A DNA stretch of 64,000 nucleotides from JAYSYM01 sp964543475 (GCA_964543475.1 CAZIYJ010000001.1:1-64000); one strand, 5' to 3'; positions 6,889-16,591 are shown, counted from the stretch's first letter. Numbers and translations: made by a program. The notes: generated by a model not told the origin, from the sequence alone.

Positions 6889-8118
6889 CTAGATCTGCTG
6901 AATCTCAACTTCGGACAAATAGTAAGGACTAGTTGATTGCACTTGCGGCCCGTTCGATGCGACCTCTAAAAGCTGCGGCCCAAACATTTGCTGGATATGG
7001 GAACTCATTGAAAGCGCCGGCAGTCGACCAACAATCTTTCCACCCTTTGATAAGAACGAAAGCTGTATTGGACTCGAATAGTCGCCCTGAGAGGTCAGGT
7101 CTCCGCCCACAACCATTACAGTTACGATCACGTCACCTGCATCTTTCAAAATTTCTTTAAACGTGCGATGGCCCGGATCGATCGCCAAGCTCGAGAACTC
7201 TAGTTTCACACTCGAATTGTATTGTCGAAAGCCGTTCGCTGTACTTTGAACTCCGTGACGAGCCTCATTTTTTAAGTCGCTGATCAAGCTGCGAATCGCT
7301 CCAGCTTTAATTAGCGAAACTGAATCACTTGAAGCTAACGTTCCTTCATAATCAAACGGAACCAATGCGCCTCGCTTTGAGTCGTTACGCAGATCACTCA
7401 TGTTGAGCTTTTCACTAAAAAGTCGCTCGCCGAGCTTCCCGCTAAAAAGAGCAGTTCCTTCGCTGTAAGAATCTACGCGCAAAGATTCGCCGATCTTGTT
7501 CATAATCGTGTAATCAGGGGTCATTAGAACTTTGTGACGCCCTGGCTTGATCGTGACTTCATTTTCAAAAGCTTGAAGTAATTCGATTTGCCAATCTAGC
7601 CCTTCGGTCGAAAAACCTTCGGAACTACTTTCAAAATGAAAGCTATCGATAATATTGGCAGAACCCTTCAGTCGGAATTGAAAGTCGTTACCGAACTGGT
7701 CGTAACGAAGCTCTAGGTTGGCGCCAAGGTCATTTTGATAATGAATTCCGTTTCGCGTCGACGTCAGCTGGCCAGTCACGATGAAATTAGGAAGTTGATC
7801 TGCTAAAAGTTGAGTTTGGTGCCGAGCTGCTTTTAGCGCCTCAGATTTTAAATCGACAGTCTTGCAAATATTCCACTGCTTTTTTTCGTTCCCGCGCGGA
7901 ACGGCCTCTGCTTTTGCAGCGACTTCTTTGTGTTCATCGCATTTTTTTAGCAAAGAGGCTTTGTCGACTGCCCCGACAATCGAAGCTGAAGAAACTTTGC
8001 CTTCAAAGAACTTTCTTGCTCCGGTTCGTGAAATATCTTTCGCACGAAAAGCGGTGATCTCTCCGCCGACGATTTTAACTTTGTGTTCCTGAGTTTCGAA
8101 TTTTAAAAAATCATGCAT
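6889..8118 (-). CDS. TldE/PmbA-like subunit of TldD-family protease
   Basis: 409 residues with the TldD/PmbA two-domain layout. The C-terminal half contains KVLMTPDYTIMNKIGESL, a segment resembling the PmbA region GERLFSEKLNMSDLRND, and PFDYEGTLASSDSVSLIKAGAI, matching the 'fDdEG.....v.li..G' core. It lacks HExxxH, as expected for the non-catalytic TldE partner. TldD-TldE heterodimers degrade or trim peptides, for example microcin precursors and the CcdA antitoxin in enterobacteria. Lies two bp downstream of the TldD gene on the same strand, so the two form an operon. The N-terminal third is poorly conserved. Confidence 0.8.
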   Translation of the reverse strand: MHDFLKFETQEHKVKIVGGEITAFRAKDISRTGARKFFEGKVSSASIVGAVDKASLLKKCDEHKEVAAKAEAVPRGNEKKQWNICKTVDLKSEALKAARHQTQLLADQLPNFIVTGQLTSTRNGIHYQNDLGANLELRYDQFGNDFQFRLKGSANIIDSFHFESSSEGFSTEGLDWQIELLQAFENEVTIKPGRHKVLMTPDYTIMNKIGESLRVDSYSEGTALFSGKLGERLFSEKLNMSDLRNDSKRGALVPFDYEGTLASSDSVSLIKAGAIRSLISDLKNEARHGVQSTANGFRQYNSSVKLEFSSLAIDPGHRTFKEILKDAGDVIVTVMVVGGDLTSQGDYSSPIQLSFLSKGGKIVGRLPALSMSSHIQQMFGPQLLEVASNGPQVQSTSPYYLSEVEIQQI

Positions 8119-8120
8119 GG

Positions 8121-9506
8121 TTAGCCTACCTGCATCTGATCAATGAGTATCATCGGACCGCCATCACCTACCCGAAGTGGCGCTTGCTCATCTTTGCCAC
8201 AACCACCGAATGCACTTGAGTGAATCGTCAGGCTATTCGACACTTGCGAGATTTGATTTAAAGTTTCAAACACTGTTCCCGACACAACTGCTACTTTCAC
8301 TGGCTCTGCAATTTTCCCGTCTCTAATCCAGTAAGATCTGCTTGGGGCAATCGTGAACGTGCTCAAGCCTGAACCGTGCGAATAGTCACTGATCATCAAG
8401 CCCTCTTTAACTGACGAGAGAACTTGCTCCGCAGATTCGCGTCCCGGCTCGATGTACGTGTTTGTCATTCGAACGATCGGTTCAAATTCAAAATTCATCG
8501 CTCGAGCGTTACCGGTCGGAAGCTCATTGAAGGCGTGAGCTGTTTCGAGAGAATGAAGCCGCCCCTGCAACAGGCCATCTTTAATGAGGTAGGTCTTTTG
8601 AGTGGCCACACCCTCATCATCAAAGGGACAATAGCCCGAATTGTCTATTTCCCCGCCGTGATCGACAATAGAAACACACTCGTTGGCCACCCGTTGACCA
8701 ATCTTCCATTCGCTAATTGCTTTTTCATCTCCCAACATAAAATCAGCTTCAGACTTGTGGCCAAATGATTCGTGAGTGAAAACGCCGACAACTTCTGAAT
8801 CCATGACTACCGGATATTTTCCGGCCTTAATTGAAGGGGCTCGCAGATGACGAAGACTTTCGATAAAATATTCTTTCGCCTCTTTGTGCAGTGACTGTAG
8901 GTCTTCAATTTTCGCAGTCCACTTACGAAATTTATCGCGGAAGAAAAACTCGCCGTCTCTCATGTTGGCTATATGAACTAAACCGTAGTCAGCGTAGTCA
9001 TAAATAAAACTTCGGCCGCGATTCGATTTGAAGGCTCTCTTTTGATACCGATCTTTGTAAAAGATTTTGAATTCTTTGACTTCGGAAATGTTCTTTACAA
9101 CGTCGAAATAAGATTCACAAAGTTCACGTTTTTTGGTTAACGGAATTGCGCGAGGATCTCGATCAGAAAACGATAATTTTTCTTCGTGAGTTTTAGGGAC
9201 ATGACTGAAAATTTCATTGCAAGTCCCGCTGATTGATCGCGACTGTTCGATAAGTTCTGCAAATCCGTTTTCGATCTGCGAAAGATCCGTCAGAGCTTTG
9301 TAAAACCATTTGCCATTATTGTAGACTCTTAGGAAAGCGCCATTTGATTCACTGGGCTTAAACTCTTCTAAGACTGCATTTTTATAACCAAGCTCAGTTC
9401 CGAACACTTCCTCCAGGCGAACATCTGCGTAAAAGCAATCAAGCTTCGAGAGGTCGAGCTCTTCGAGCCGCTTCTTAAAGTCAGGTGAGACTTCTGGTGT
9501 ATTCAT
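8121..9506 (-). CDS. TldD-like zinc metalloprotease
   Basis: 461 residues. The zinc motif HESFGH (HExxxH) is at residues 245-250 within VVGVFTHESFGHKSEADF. The C-terminal GGCGK segment supplies the Cys (about residue 436) expected as third metal ligand, followed by the family ending LRVGDGGPMILID. Segments such as DDEGVATQKTYLIKDGLLQGRLHSLETA and GNARAM also match the family. Works as a heterodimer with the TldE-like protein encoded immediately downstream. The upstream region contains a 14-bp palindrome at 9530-9543, 24 bp before the start, which could be an operator. Confidence 0.9.
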   Translation of the reverse strand: MNTPEVSPDFKKRLEELDLSKLDCFYADVRLEEVFGTELGYKNAVLEEFKPSESNGAFLRVYNNGKWFYKALTDLSQIENGFAELIEQSRSISGTCNEIFSHVPKTHEEKLSFSDRDPRAIPLTKKRELCESYFDVVKNISEVKEFKIFYKDRYQKRAFKSNRGRSFIYDYADYGLVHIANMRDGEFFFRDKFRKWTAKIEDLQSLHKEAKEYFIESLRHLRAPSIKAGKYPVVMDSEVVGVFTHESFGHKSEADFMLGDEKAISEWKIGQRVANECVSIVDHGGEIDNSGYCPFDDEGVATQKTYLIKDGLLQGRLHSLETAHAFNELPTGNARAMNFEFEPIVRMTNTYIEPGRESAEQVLSSVKEGLMISDYSHGSGLSTFTIAPSRSYWIRDGKIAEPVKVAVVSGTVFETLNQISQVSNSLTIHSSAFGGCGKDEQAPLRVGDGGPMILIDQMQVG

Positions 9507-9728
9507 AATTTATCTATCCTTTCAGGACAGCTGAGATCTCAGCATTGCATTGAAGTTAATCTGAAGCGGCACGGATTTAAAGTGCGATCTTGCGCATCGC
9601 TTCTCAACAAACAGCCAGAACCGCAGAATCTAACTACAAAACTTTTGCCCTTGGGCCCAAGCTCTTATACACCTTTACTCTACTTAATTAGCTCGTATCT
9701 CGTGCTTCCGCACATTTGAGGTAAATTT
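9507..9728. promoter_or_regulatory. Divergent promoter region between tldD-like gene and mdh
   Basis: 222 bp between divergent genes. It contains two perfect palindromes: GCTGAGATCTCAGC at 9530-9543, next to the TldD-like start, and CTTGGGCCCAAG at 9650-9661, upstream of mdh. The mdh ribosome binding site is GAGGTAAATTT directly before the ATG at 9729. Either palindrome could be an operator. No reading frame of note is present. Confidence 0.45.
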
Positions 9729-10733
9729 ATGAAATCACCAGTTCGTGTTGCAGTTACCGGCGCTGCCGGCCAAATCGGTTATGCCCTACTTTTTAGAATC
9801 GCAAGCGGAGCAATGCTCGGCCCAGATCAGCCCGTCCACCTTCAGCTTCTCGAAGTTCCTGATGAGAAAGCTCAAAAAGCTTTAAAAGGCGTGATGATGG
9901 AACTTGATGACTGCGCATTCCCGCTTCTTTCTGGAATGACTGCCACTAGTGATCCAAACGTTGCGTTCAAAGATACAGACATTGCATTGTTAGTTGGCGC
10001 ACGACCTCGCGGTCCTGGAATGGAACGAAAAGATCTTCTCACAGCAAACGCAGCGATCTTCACTGTTCAAGGTGAAGCGATCGGGAAACATTCAAATCCA
10101 AACGTGAAAGTTCTTGTAGTTGGTAACCCATGCAACACAAACGCCTACATCGCGATGAAAACAGCGATGAAGTCTGGTCGAGTGAAAGCAAAGAACTTCA
10201 CGGCGATGCTCCGCTTAGATCACAACCGTGCACTTGCACAGTTGTCGGCAAAAACTGGCAAGCCAGTTGCCTCATTTAAGAAACTCACTGTCTGGGGTAA
10301 CCACTCACCAACAATGTATCCAGACTTCCGTTTCGCAACAGCAGATGGACAGGCTGTTACAAAGCTTGTCGGGTCAGGATCATCTGAAGGTGACACTTGG
10401 AACAAAGATGCCTTTATTCCGACTGTAGGTAAGCGCGGAGCTGCGATCATCGAAGCACGTGGCTCATCATCAGCAGCGTCGGCCGCGAACGCAGCCATCG
10501 ATCACATGCACGATTGGTGGTTAGGTTCGGATGACTGGACTACGATGGGTGTTCCATCTGACGGATCATACGGAATTCCTGAAGGTGTGATTTACGGATT
10601 CCCGTGCACAGCAAAAAATGGTGAATACGAGATCGTAAAAGGTCTAGAGATCGATCCGTTTTCGAAAGAGCGCATGGCTTTGACATTAAAAGAACTCGAA
10701 GAAGAACGCGCTGGCGTTGCTAGCCTCCTTTAG
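9729..10733 (+). CDS. mdh: Malate dehydrogenase
   Basis: 334 residues, the length of the cytosolic/chloroplast-like bacterial MDH group. N-terminal Rossmann motif VTGAAGQIGYALLFRIASG, LLEVP with the acidic residue that favours NAD, and the mobile-loop arginines in ARPRGPGMERKDLL. Also visible are VVGNPCNTNA, the Asp/Arg pair in RLDHNRA and the catalytic histidine in VWGNHSPTMYPDF. Interconverts malate and oxaloacetate with NAD in the TCA cycle. First gene of a TCA/nucleotide block (mdh, sucC, sucD, ndk) with intergenic gaps of 24, 2 and about 20 bp, probably co-transcribed from the promoter region at 9507-9728. Confidence 0.97.
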   Translation: MKSPVRVAVTGAAGQIGYALLFRIASGAMLGPDQPVHLQLLEVPDEKAQKALKGVMMELDDCAFPLLSGMTATSDPNVAFKDTDIALLVGARPRGPGMERKDLLTANAAIFTVQGEAIGKHSNPNVKVLVVGNPCNTNAYIAMKTAMKSGRVKAKNFTAMLRLDHNRALAQLSAKTGKPVASFKKLTVWGNHSPTMYPDFRFATADGQAVTKLVGSGSSEGDTWNKDAFIPTVGKRGAAIIEARGSSSAASAANAAIDHMHDWWLGSDDWTTMGVPSDGSYGIPEGVIYGFPCTAKNGEYEIVKGLEIDPFSKERMALTLKELEEERAGVASLL

Positions 10734-10757
10734 AACCTAAAAAGAAAGATCAGATAG

Positions 10758-11924
10758 ATGAACATTCATGAGTATCAAGCTAAAGAAATTCTTCGAAAGT
10801 ATGGCGTAGCCACACTTAAGGGCCAGGTTGTCGAATCTCCCGATCAAGCAAAAGAAGCCGCCCGCATGCTCGGCGGAAGTGTTTGGGTGGTTAAAGCCCA
10901 AATTCACGCTGGCGGTCGCGGTAAAGGCGGCGGAGTAAAACTTGCGAAGTCGTTAGACGAAGTCGCAACACTTACAAAACAGATTCTTGGAATGACACTT
11001 GTCACTCACCAGACTGGGCCAGAAGGCAAAGTGGTGAACAAAGTTTTCATCGAGCAAGGTTGCAATATTAAAAAAGAGTATTACGTAGCCGCGTTGCTTG
11101 ATCGCAACACTGGTCGCGTAACTGTGATGGCATCTCGCGAAGGCGGAATGGATATCGAAGAAGTTGCTGAGAAGCATCCTGAAAAGATTTTCACAGTCAC
11201 AGTTGATCCGGCTGTTGGTCTTCAACCCTTCCAGGCTCGTCAATTAGCATTTAAACTTGGAATGGAAGATAAAGTTGCAGCAAAGGCCGCAAAGTTTATG
11301 CTCGGCTTATACAAAGCCTACATCGCAACTGACTGTGCGATCGCTGAGATCAATCCTCTTGTTGAAACCGCTGAAGGTGATGTGATTTGCCTTGATGCAA
11401 AGATGAACTTCGATTCGAACGCTCTCTTCCGTCATCCCGATGTACAAGAGCTTCGCGATTTATCTGAAGAAGAAGCATCAGAGATCGAAGCATCAAAGTT
11501 CGATCTTGCGTTCATTAAGCTTGATGGCAACATCGGCTGCTTAGTCAACGGCGCTGGTCTTGCGATGTCGACAATGGACATCATCAAGATTCACGGCGGA
11601 AGCCCTGCGAACTTCTTAGATGTTGGCGGTGGCGCTAACAAAGAAAAAGTAACGGCCGCATTTAAAATCATTCTGAAAGATCCAAACGTAAAAGGTATTT
11701 TTGTAAATATCTTCGGCGGAATCATGAAGTGCGACATCATCGCTGAAGGCGTGATTGCGGCTTCAAAAGAAGTTGGATTAAAAGTTCCACTCGTTGTTCG
11801 CCTCGAGGGAACTAACGTTGAGTTGGGTAAAAAGATTTTGGCAGACAGTGGTTTGAACATCACTCCAGCAAACGATTTAACTGATGGCGCAAATAAAATC
11901 GTAGCCGCAGTGAAAGGTCAGTAG
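10758..11924 (+). CDS. sucC: Succinyl-CoA synthetase beta subunit (ADP-forming)
   Basis: 388 residues, exactly the usual length. N-terminal ATP-grasp domain opens with MNIHEYQAKEILRKYGV and contains VVKAQIHAGGRGKGGGVKLA, the nucleotide-binding glycine-rich stretch. The C-terminal CoA-ligase-like domain shows GCLVNGAGLAMSTMDIIKIHGG and FVNIFGGIMKCD. Together with SucD it converts succinyl-CoA, phosphate and a nucleoside diphosphate to succinate, CoA and nucleoside triphosphate. AGAAAGAT precedes the start. The alpha subunit gene follows after two bp. Confidence 0.98.
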   Translation: MNIHEYQAKEILRKYGVATLKGQVVESPDQAKEAARMLGGSVWVVKAQIHAGGRGKGGGVKLAKSLDEVATLTKQILGMTLVTHQTGPEGKVVNKVFIEQGCNIKKEYYVAALLDRNTGRVTVMASREGGMDIEEVAEKHPEKIFTVTVDPAVGLQPFQARQLAFKLGMEDKVAAKAAKFMLGLYKAYIATDCAIAEINPLVETAEGDVICLDAKMNFDSNALFRHPDVQELRDLSEEEASEIEASKFDLAFIKLDGNIGCLVNGAGLAMSTMDIIKIHGGSPANFLDVGGGANKEKVTAAFKIILKDPNVKGIFVNIFGGIMKCDIIAEGVIAASKEVGLKVPLVVRLEGTNVELGKKILADSGLNITPANDLTDGANKIVAAVKGQ

Positions 11925-11926
11925 TC

Positions 11927-12796
11927 ATGGCAATCATGGTAGATCGAAATACAAAAGTAATTTGTCAGGGCTTCACCGGATCACAAGGAACGTTTCACTC
12001 TGAGCAAGCAATTGCTTACGGAACAAAAATGGTCGGCGGAGTCACGCCAGGTAAAGGCGGCCAGACTCACTTGAATTTGCCAGTGTTCAACACTGTTCTC
12101 GAAGCAAAAGAACGCACAGGCTGTAATGCATCAGTCATTTACGTTCCGCCCCCGTTCGCAGCTGACTCAATCATGGAAGCTGTTGATGCAGAGTTAGATT
12201 TAGTAGTTTGTATCACTGAAGGTATCCCGGTTTTAGACATGGTTGCAGTGAAGCGTTACATGCAAGGTAAGAAGACTCGTTTAGTGGGTCCGAACTGCCC
12301 TGGCGTTATTACTCCCGGCCAATGTAAAATCGGAATTATGCCTGGTCACATTCATAAGCCAGGTCGCATCGGTGTCGTTTCTCGCTCGGGCACTTTGACT
12401 TACGAAGCTGTTTTCCAACTGACGCAAGTTGGTCTTGGTCAATCATCGTGCGTAGGTATCGGTGGTGACCCGGTCAACGGAACTAACTTCATCGACGTAC
12501 TTGAGCTCTTTAACAAAGATCCAGACACAGATGCAGTGATCATGATCGGTGAAATTGGTGGAATGGCAGAAATCGAAGCTGCTGAGTACATCAAGCGCGA
12601 ATTCAAAAAACCAGTCACTGGCTTTATCGCAGGCGCAACAGCACCAAAAGGTAAACGCATGGGACACGCTGGTGCGATCATCAGCGGCGGTAACGACACA
12701 GCAGAAGCAAAGTTCGAAGCAATGAAAGCTGCGGGCTGCGCGATTTCACGAAGCCCTGCCGACATGGGCCGAACTTTACTAGCTCAACTTAAATAA
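11927..12796 (+). CDS. sucD: Succinyl-CoA synthetase alpha subunit
   Basis: 289 residues, standard length. N-terminal CoA-binding Rossmann domain: TKVICQGFTGSQGTFHSEQAI, GGVTPGKGGQTHLNLPVF. The ligase domain carries the phosphorylated active-site histidine in MGHAGAIISGG and the VGPNCPGVITPG loop. Its partner subunit SucC is encoded two bp upstream. Confidence 0.98.
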   Translation: MAIMVDRNTKVICQGFTGSQGTFHSEQAIAYGTKMVGGVTPGKGGQTHLNLPVFNTVLEAKERTGCNASVIYVPPPFAADSIMEAVDAELDLVVCITEGIPVLDMVAVKRYMQGKKTRLVGPNCPGVITPGQCKIGIMPGHIHKPGRIGVVSRSGTLTYEAVFQLTQVGLGQSSCVGIGGDPVNGTNFIDVLELFNKDPDTDAVIMIGEIGGMAEIEAAEYIKREFKKPVTGFIAGATAPKGKRMGHAGAIISGGNDTAEAKFEAMKAAGCAISRSPADMGRTLLAQLK

Positions 12797-12817
12797 GATA
12801 CTAAACAGGAGATGACT

Positions 12818-13243
12818 ATGGCTCAGGAAATGACTTTTTCAATTATTAAACCAAACGCAGTTAAGAAAAATGCGATTGGTCCGATCATCGCGAAGTTCGA
12901 ACAAAATGGTTTGAAGATTGCGGCGGCGAAACTTGTAAAACTTGATCGCGCAAAGTGCGAGGAGTTCTACGCTGAACACAAAGCTCGTCCGTTCTTCGGC
13001 GAACTTGTGGACTTCATGACTTCAGGTCCAGTAATGCTTATGTGCTTGTCTGGCGAGAACGCAGTTATGCGTAACCGCGAGATCATGGGCGCAACTGATC
13101 CTGCTAAAGCTGCTCCGGGAACAATTCGCAAAGAATTCGGCGACAGCATGGGCGAAAACGCAGCTCACGGTTCAGATTCTCCAGAATCTGCTAAACGCGA
13201 ACTTGCTCTTTTCTTCGCGCAAAACGAATTCGTTAATAAGTAA
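12818..13243 (+). CDS. ndk: Nucleoside diphosphate kinase
   Basis: About 141 residues from the ATG at 12818. AGGAG lies six bases before this codon, whereas an earlier in-frame ATG at 12812 would abut the ribosome binding site, so the later start is preferred. Family features: ERTFSII-like opening (MTFSIIKPNAVKKN), the phosphate-binding region around GPVMLMCLSGENAV, and the catalytic histidine in NAAHGSDSPESAKREL. It equilibrates nucleoside triphosphate pools and suits the neighbouring succinyl-CoA synthetase, which supplies nucleoside triphosphate. Its stop codon overlaps the next start (TAATG). Confidence 0.97.
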   Translation: MAQEMTFSIIKPNAVKKNAIGPIIAKFEQNGLKIAAAKLVKLDRAKCEEFYAEHKARPFFGELVDFMTSGPVMLMCLSGENAVMRNREIMGATDPAKAAPGTIRKEFGDSMGENAAHGSDSPESAKRELALFFAQNEFVNK

Positions 13244-14397
13244 TGTTCAAAGTTGGCGATCGATTTGTCATGCCTATCGATCGCTTATCTGTCGGCGGCC
13301 GCGGTGTCGGCCGCAAAGACGGAATCGTCGTATTTGTCGATCTCGTTGCACCCCTTGACACTGTCGAAGTCGAAATCACCCTCGTAAAAAAGAATTTGGC
13401 CGAAGCAAAGCTCGTTCGCGTGATCGAGCCGAGCCCACATCGCATCGAACCTCCTTGTCTTCATTTTAAGGAAGGCTGCGGCGGATGCAGCTGGCAACAC
13501 ATCAATTACGATGGGCAGTTGTTGGCTAAAAAAGAGTTGGTGTCAGAGGCACTACGTAAATTTTCGGGATTTAAAGATTTCGCGCTCGCCGACACTGTTC
13601 CAAGTCCACTCGAGTTTCGCTACCGAAATAGAATTCAGGTTCACGTTGATAGCACCACTGATAAAAATGGAAATGGGTCACGTAAAGTTGGATTTCACGC
13701 GCGCGGAAGTCACCGCATTGTCGATATTAAAGACTGCTTAATAACTGAAGAACCGCTTGTAAAAAAGATCGCTGAGATTCGTGACGGTAAAGTTCAGGGC
13801 GACCGCATTCAAATCTACCGAAATCAGCAAAACGAAGTGCTCGTTGAGAGCGCCGATGAGCAGTCTAGTCTAGCCTTCTCGCAGGTGAATAGTTCACAAA
13901 ATACCAAGTTAATTCATGCAGTTCTCGATCAGGCAAAAAAATCGAGTTCGCCATCAGTCGTGCTTGATCTCTATTCCGGAAGCGGCAACTTTACTTTCCC
14001 GCTTTCTGCCCTGTTTCCGCAGGCGAAAGTAGTCGGAGTTGAGCTTAATTCTCCTGCGGTTCAGCGCGGAAATGAGCTCGCAAAACAGCAAGGTAAAAAC
14101 GTTCGCTTTGAGCGAGCAAAGGTCGAAGAGTTTTTAAAGAAATGGGCTCCGCCGAAAGGTCAGTACCTAATCTTAATTGATCCGCCTCGGACCGGTTGCG
14201 ACCCTTCAGCGATTAAGATTTTAAAAGATTTAAGACCAACGCAATTGATCTATGTCAGCTGTCATCCGGTTACTCTCGCGCGCGATCTAAAACCATTTGC
14301 TGAAGGCGGATGGAAATTAGATTTTGCTCAGCCGTTTGATATGTTTCCTCAAACAGACCATGTCGAAACTTTGGTGAGCTTAAGCCCACCTCTCTAA
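13243..14397 (+). CDS. 23S rRNA / tRNA (uracil-5-)-methyltransferase, TrmA/RlmD family
   Basis: 384 residues. An N-terminal TRAM domain (residues about 1-62) is followed by the [4Fe-4S] cluster motif CLHFKEGCGGC and a further family cysteine. The C-terminal SAM-dependent domain has VLDLYSGSGNFTFPLS (motif I), VVGVELNSPAV, LIDPPRTGC and the nucleophile motif YVSCHPVTLARDL. These enzymes methylate C5 of uridine in rRNA or tRNA using a cysteine adduct. The exact target (RlmC, RlmD or TrmA type) cannot be read from sequence; the iron-sulfur motif favours the RlmC/RlmD side. Translationally coupled to ndk by TAATG. Convergent with the histidine kinase gene, whose stop is immediately adjacent. Confidence 0.9.
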   Translation: MFKVGDRFVMPIDRLSVGGRGVGRKDGIVVFVDLVAPLDTVEVEITLVKKNLAEAKLVRVIEPSPHRIEPPCLHFKEGCGGCSWQHINYDGQLLAKKELVSEALRKFSGFKDFALADTVPSPLEFRYRNRIQVHVDSTTDKNGNGSRKVGFHARGSHRIVDIKDCLITEEPLVKKIAEIRDGKVQGDRIQIYRNQQNEVLVESADEQSSLAFSQVNSSQNTKLIHAVLDQAKKSSSPSVVLDLYSGSGNFTFPLSALFPQAKVVGVELNSPAVQRGNELAKQQGKNVRFERAKVEEFLKKWAPPKGQYLILIDPPRTGCDPSAIKILKDLRPTQLIYVSCHPVTLARDLKPFAEGGWKLDFAQPFDMFPQTDHVETLVSLSPPL

Positions 14398-16014
14398 TCA
14401 CTTTTTCGTCAGGCGAAGAATCGTTTGAAAGAGTGTGCTGCGATCGACTGGCTTGGTAACGTGCTCATTGCAACCAGCAGCAAGTGATTTATCGATTTCT
14501 TCTTTGAATGCATGAGCAGTTAAAGCAATAATCGGCGTCGTAAATCCAGAAGCACGAAGTCTTCGAGTTGCTTCTAACCCGTCCATCATCGGCATCTGTA
14601 CATCCATCAAGACAATATCAAACTTCTTTTGGTCGCATATTTCGAGTGCCTCAACTCCGTTGCGGGCCACTGAGACTTCGGCTTTTGCATTATCCAGATA
14701 GAGCTTCATCAGAGCTTCGTTATCAGGCGAATCTTCAACCAAAAGTATTTTCACTCCCGTTAGAGATCCGTTGAACTTGTTTCTACCAAATCTCTGAGCT
14801 GATCTTGAAGTCGCCTCTGAAACAAAAATGCCATCTGACAAATCTCCAACTTCAAATGAGAATTGAAAGACAGATCCTTTCGAAGACGAATCAACAACCT
14901 CGAGTCGCCCGCCAAGTGCCGCTGTGATTTCGCGTGAAAGCGCAAGCCCTAGGCCTGTGCCGCCATATTTTCTTGTCACTGAAGAGTCTGCTTGTTGGAA
15001 AGGCTCAAAAATAACTTCGCGTTTTTCAGGAGCAACACCCACGCCACTGTCTTTGACTTGAACTACAAATAGTTTTTGAGCATCGGAACGATAATCTAAG
15101 ATGACTTCAACTGATCCGGTCGCAGTGAACTTAAGTGCATTGCCAATAAGGTTAATCAGTACTTGCCGAATACGGTGAGGATCTGAATTTACAATTTGAG
15201 GTACAGCATTTTGAAAGCGAAGCTTAAGTTCAATCTGTTTGCGGTCTGCAAGCGGTCTGAAGGACTGTAGCACCTCAGTGATCAACTCGGTCACCGAGAA
15301 TGCAATCTTCTCGACATTCACCTGACCGGCTTCAAATTTAGAAAGATCAAGAATGTCGTCGATGAGGTGAAGAAGGTGATCGCCATTACTTCGAATTCTT
15401 TTAATGAACTCTGCCCGATTCTTTTCGTTTGCCTCTTCGCCAGCTAGAAGCTCTGTGAAACCCATGATTGCAGTCATTGGCGTACGAATTTCGTGACTCA
15501 TGTTTGCAAGAAACTGTGATTTCGAAGCATTTGCAGTTTCTGCATCTTGCTTGGCAATAAGTAGCTGACGAGCAGTTTCCTGCAGCACTTTCTTTTGTCG
15601 ATACAGCTCAACAAACACCGCGACTTTACTACGTAAAATATGCGGATCAACCGGCTTCACCAAAAAGTCGACCGCTCCACTTTCGTAACCTCGAAACACG
15701 CGATCGCGATTCCATGCTCCGGCCGTTAAAAAGATAATTGGAATCTGTCTTGTTCTTTCACTTCCACGCATTAGCTCGGCAAGTTCGAAGCCATCCATTC
15801 CCGGCATTTGCACATCGAGAAGTGCAACAGCAAAGTCGGTTGAGAGCATGTGTTCTAGGGCCTCTGTACCGGAAATAGCTTTGTGAAGTTGTATGTGCTG
15901 AGGTCGAAGCAAGGCCTCGAGCGCAACTAAGTTTTCTGGCAAGTCATCAACTGCGAGAACCTTAACGAGATCTTTCGATTTTTTCTGAGATGTTGTTTCT
16001 TTTTGTTCAACCAC
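14398..16014 (-). CDS. Hybrid histidine kinase, REC-HisKA-HATPase-REC
   Basis: 538 residues, cytoplasmic, no membrane segment. Order: receiver 1 (about 16-135; phospho-acceptor Asp in ALLDVQMPGMDGFEL), a short coiled linker, dimerisation/phosphotransfer domain with the histidine in FLANMSHEIRTPM (about residue 173), ATPase with N box (HRIRQVLINLIGNALKF), G1 (VKDSGVGV) and G2 (GGTGLGLAL), then receiver 2 (about 420-535; Asp in DIVLMDVQMPMMDGLEA). The receiver-first layout suggests it is driven by another kinase through receiver 1, most obviously the large hybrid kinase of the same operon. Overlaps the CheB-like gene by eight bp. Output is unknown. Confidence 0.93.
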   Translation of the reverse strand: MVEQKETTSQKKSKDLVKVLAVDDLPENLVALEALLRPQHIQLHKAISGTEALEHMLSTDFAVALLDVQMPGMDGFELAELMRGSERTRQIPIIFLTAGAWNRDRVFRGYESGAVDFLVKPVDPHILRSKVAVFVELYRQKKVLQETARQLLIAKQDAETANASKSQFLANMSHEIRTPMTAIMGFTELLAGEEANEKNRAEFIKRIRSNGDHLLHLIDDILDLSKFEAGQVNVEKIAFSVTELITEVLQSFRPLADRKQIELKLRFQNAVPQIVNSDPHRIRQVLINLIGNALKFTATGSVEVILDYRSDAQKLFVVQVKDSGVGVAPEKREVIFEPFQQADSSVTRKYGGTGLGLALSREITAALGGRLEVVDSSSKGSVFQFSFEVGDLSDGIFVSEATSRSAQRFGRNKFNGSLTGVKILLVEDSPDNEALMKLYLDNAKAEVSVARNGVEALEICDQKKFDIVLMDVQMPMMDGLEATRRLRASGFTTPIIALTAHAFKEEIDKSLAAGCNEHVTKPVDRSTLFQTILRLTKK

Positions 16015-16591
16015 TGAAAGACCTTCCTAAAACCGCGCTTATCTGGCCAGGTGACATTTTATAGTCAGGTTTAAATAGACTCAAAGCGGACTGCGGCATC
16101 TCTTCAAACCCAGCGCTTGATGGATCCTGAACAATTGTTACGCCCTTGTGATCGTGAATTTTTTTGAGGCCTTGTGACCCATCCGCATTCGCTCCAGATA
16201 GCAAAATTCCGATGATGTTAGAGCGGTAAACGTCGGCAGCACTCTCGAACAAAATATCAATAGAGGGACGTGAATAAGATTTCGGCTCTTCGTTACTTAA
16301 TGCAAGCGTGAAATTAGGCTCAACACTTAAGTGGTAGTTTGGAGGAGCTACATAGACCATGCCGGGTTCAATTGGTTCAGTTGATTCAGCTTCTTTAACC
16401 TTGAGTTTCGTCGTAACTGATAACACTTCTGAAAGCATACTTTTTGATGTTGGCGAAATGTGAAGGACCACAATTACCGGTGTATTAAAATCTGTTGGAA
16501 GAGCTGATAAAATAGTCGTGAGCGGATCGATCGATCCAGCCGACCCTCCGATGACAACTACCTTTCTTTTTGTTCTCCCCATCGACTTCAC
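16007..16591 (-). CDS. CheB-type protein-glutamate methylesterase (catalytic domain only)
   Basis: 194 residues covering just the methylesterase domain: serine loop VVIGGSAGSIDPL, histidine in VVLHISPTSKS, and aspartate loop LLSGANADGSQGLKKI. This matches the Ser-His-Asp triad of CheB, with YVAPPNYHLSVE and QDPSSAGFEEMPQSAL as further landmarks. No receiver domain is attached, unlike chemotaxis CheB. Located between CheR-like and hybrid-kinase genes in a four-gene operon without chemoreceptor, CheA or CheW, so it probably works in a phosphorelay with reversible carboxyl methylation rather than in chemotaxis. Confidence 0.9.
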   Translation of the reverse strand: MKSMGRTKRKVVVIGGSAGSIDPLTTILSALPTDFNTPVIVVLHISPTSKSMLSEVLSVTTKLKVKEAESTEPIEPGMVYVAPPNYHLSVEPNFTLALSNEEPKSYSRPSIDILFESAADVYRSNIIGILLSGANADGSQGLKKIHDHKGVTIVQDPSSAGFEEMPQSALSLFKPDYKMSPGQISAVLGRSFSG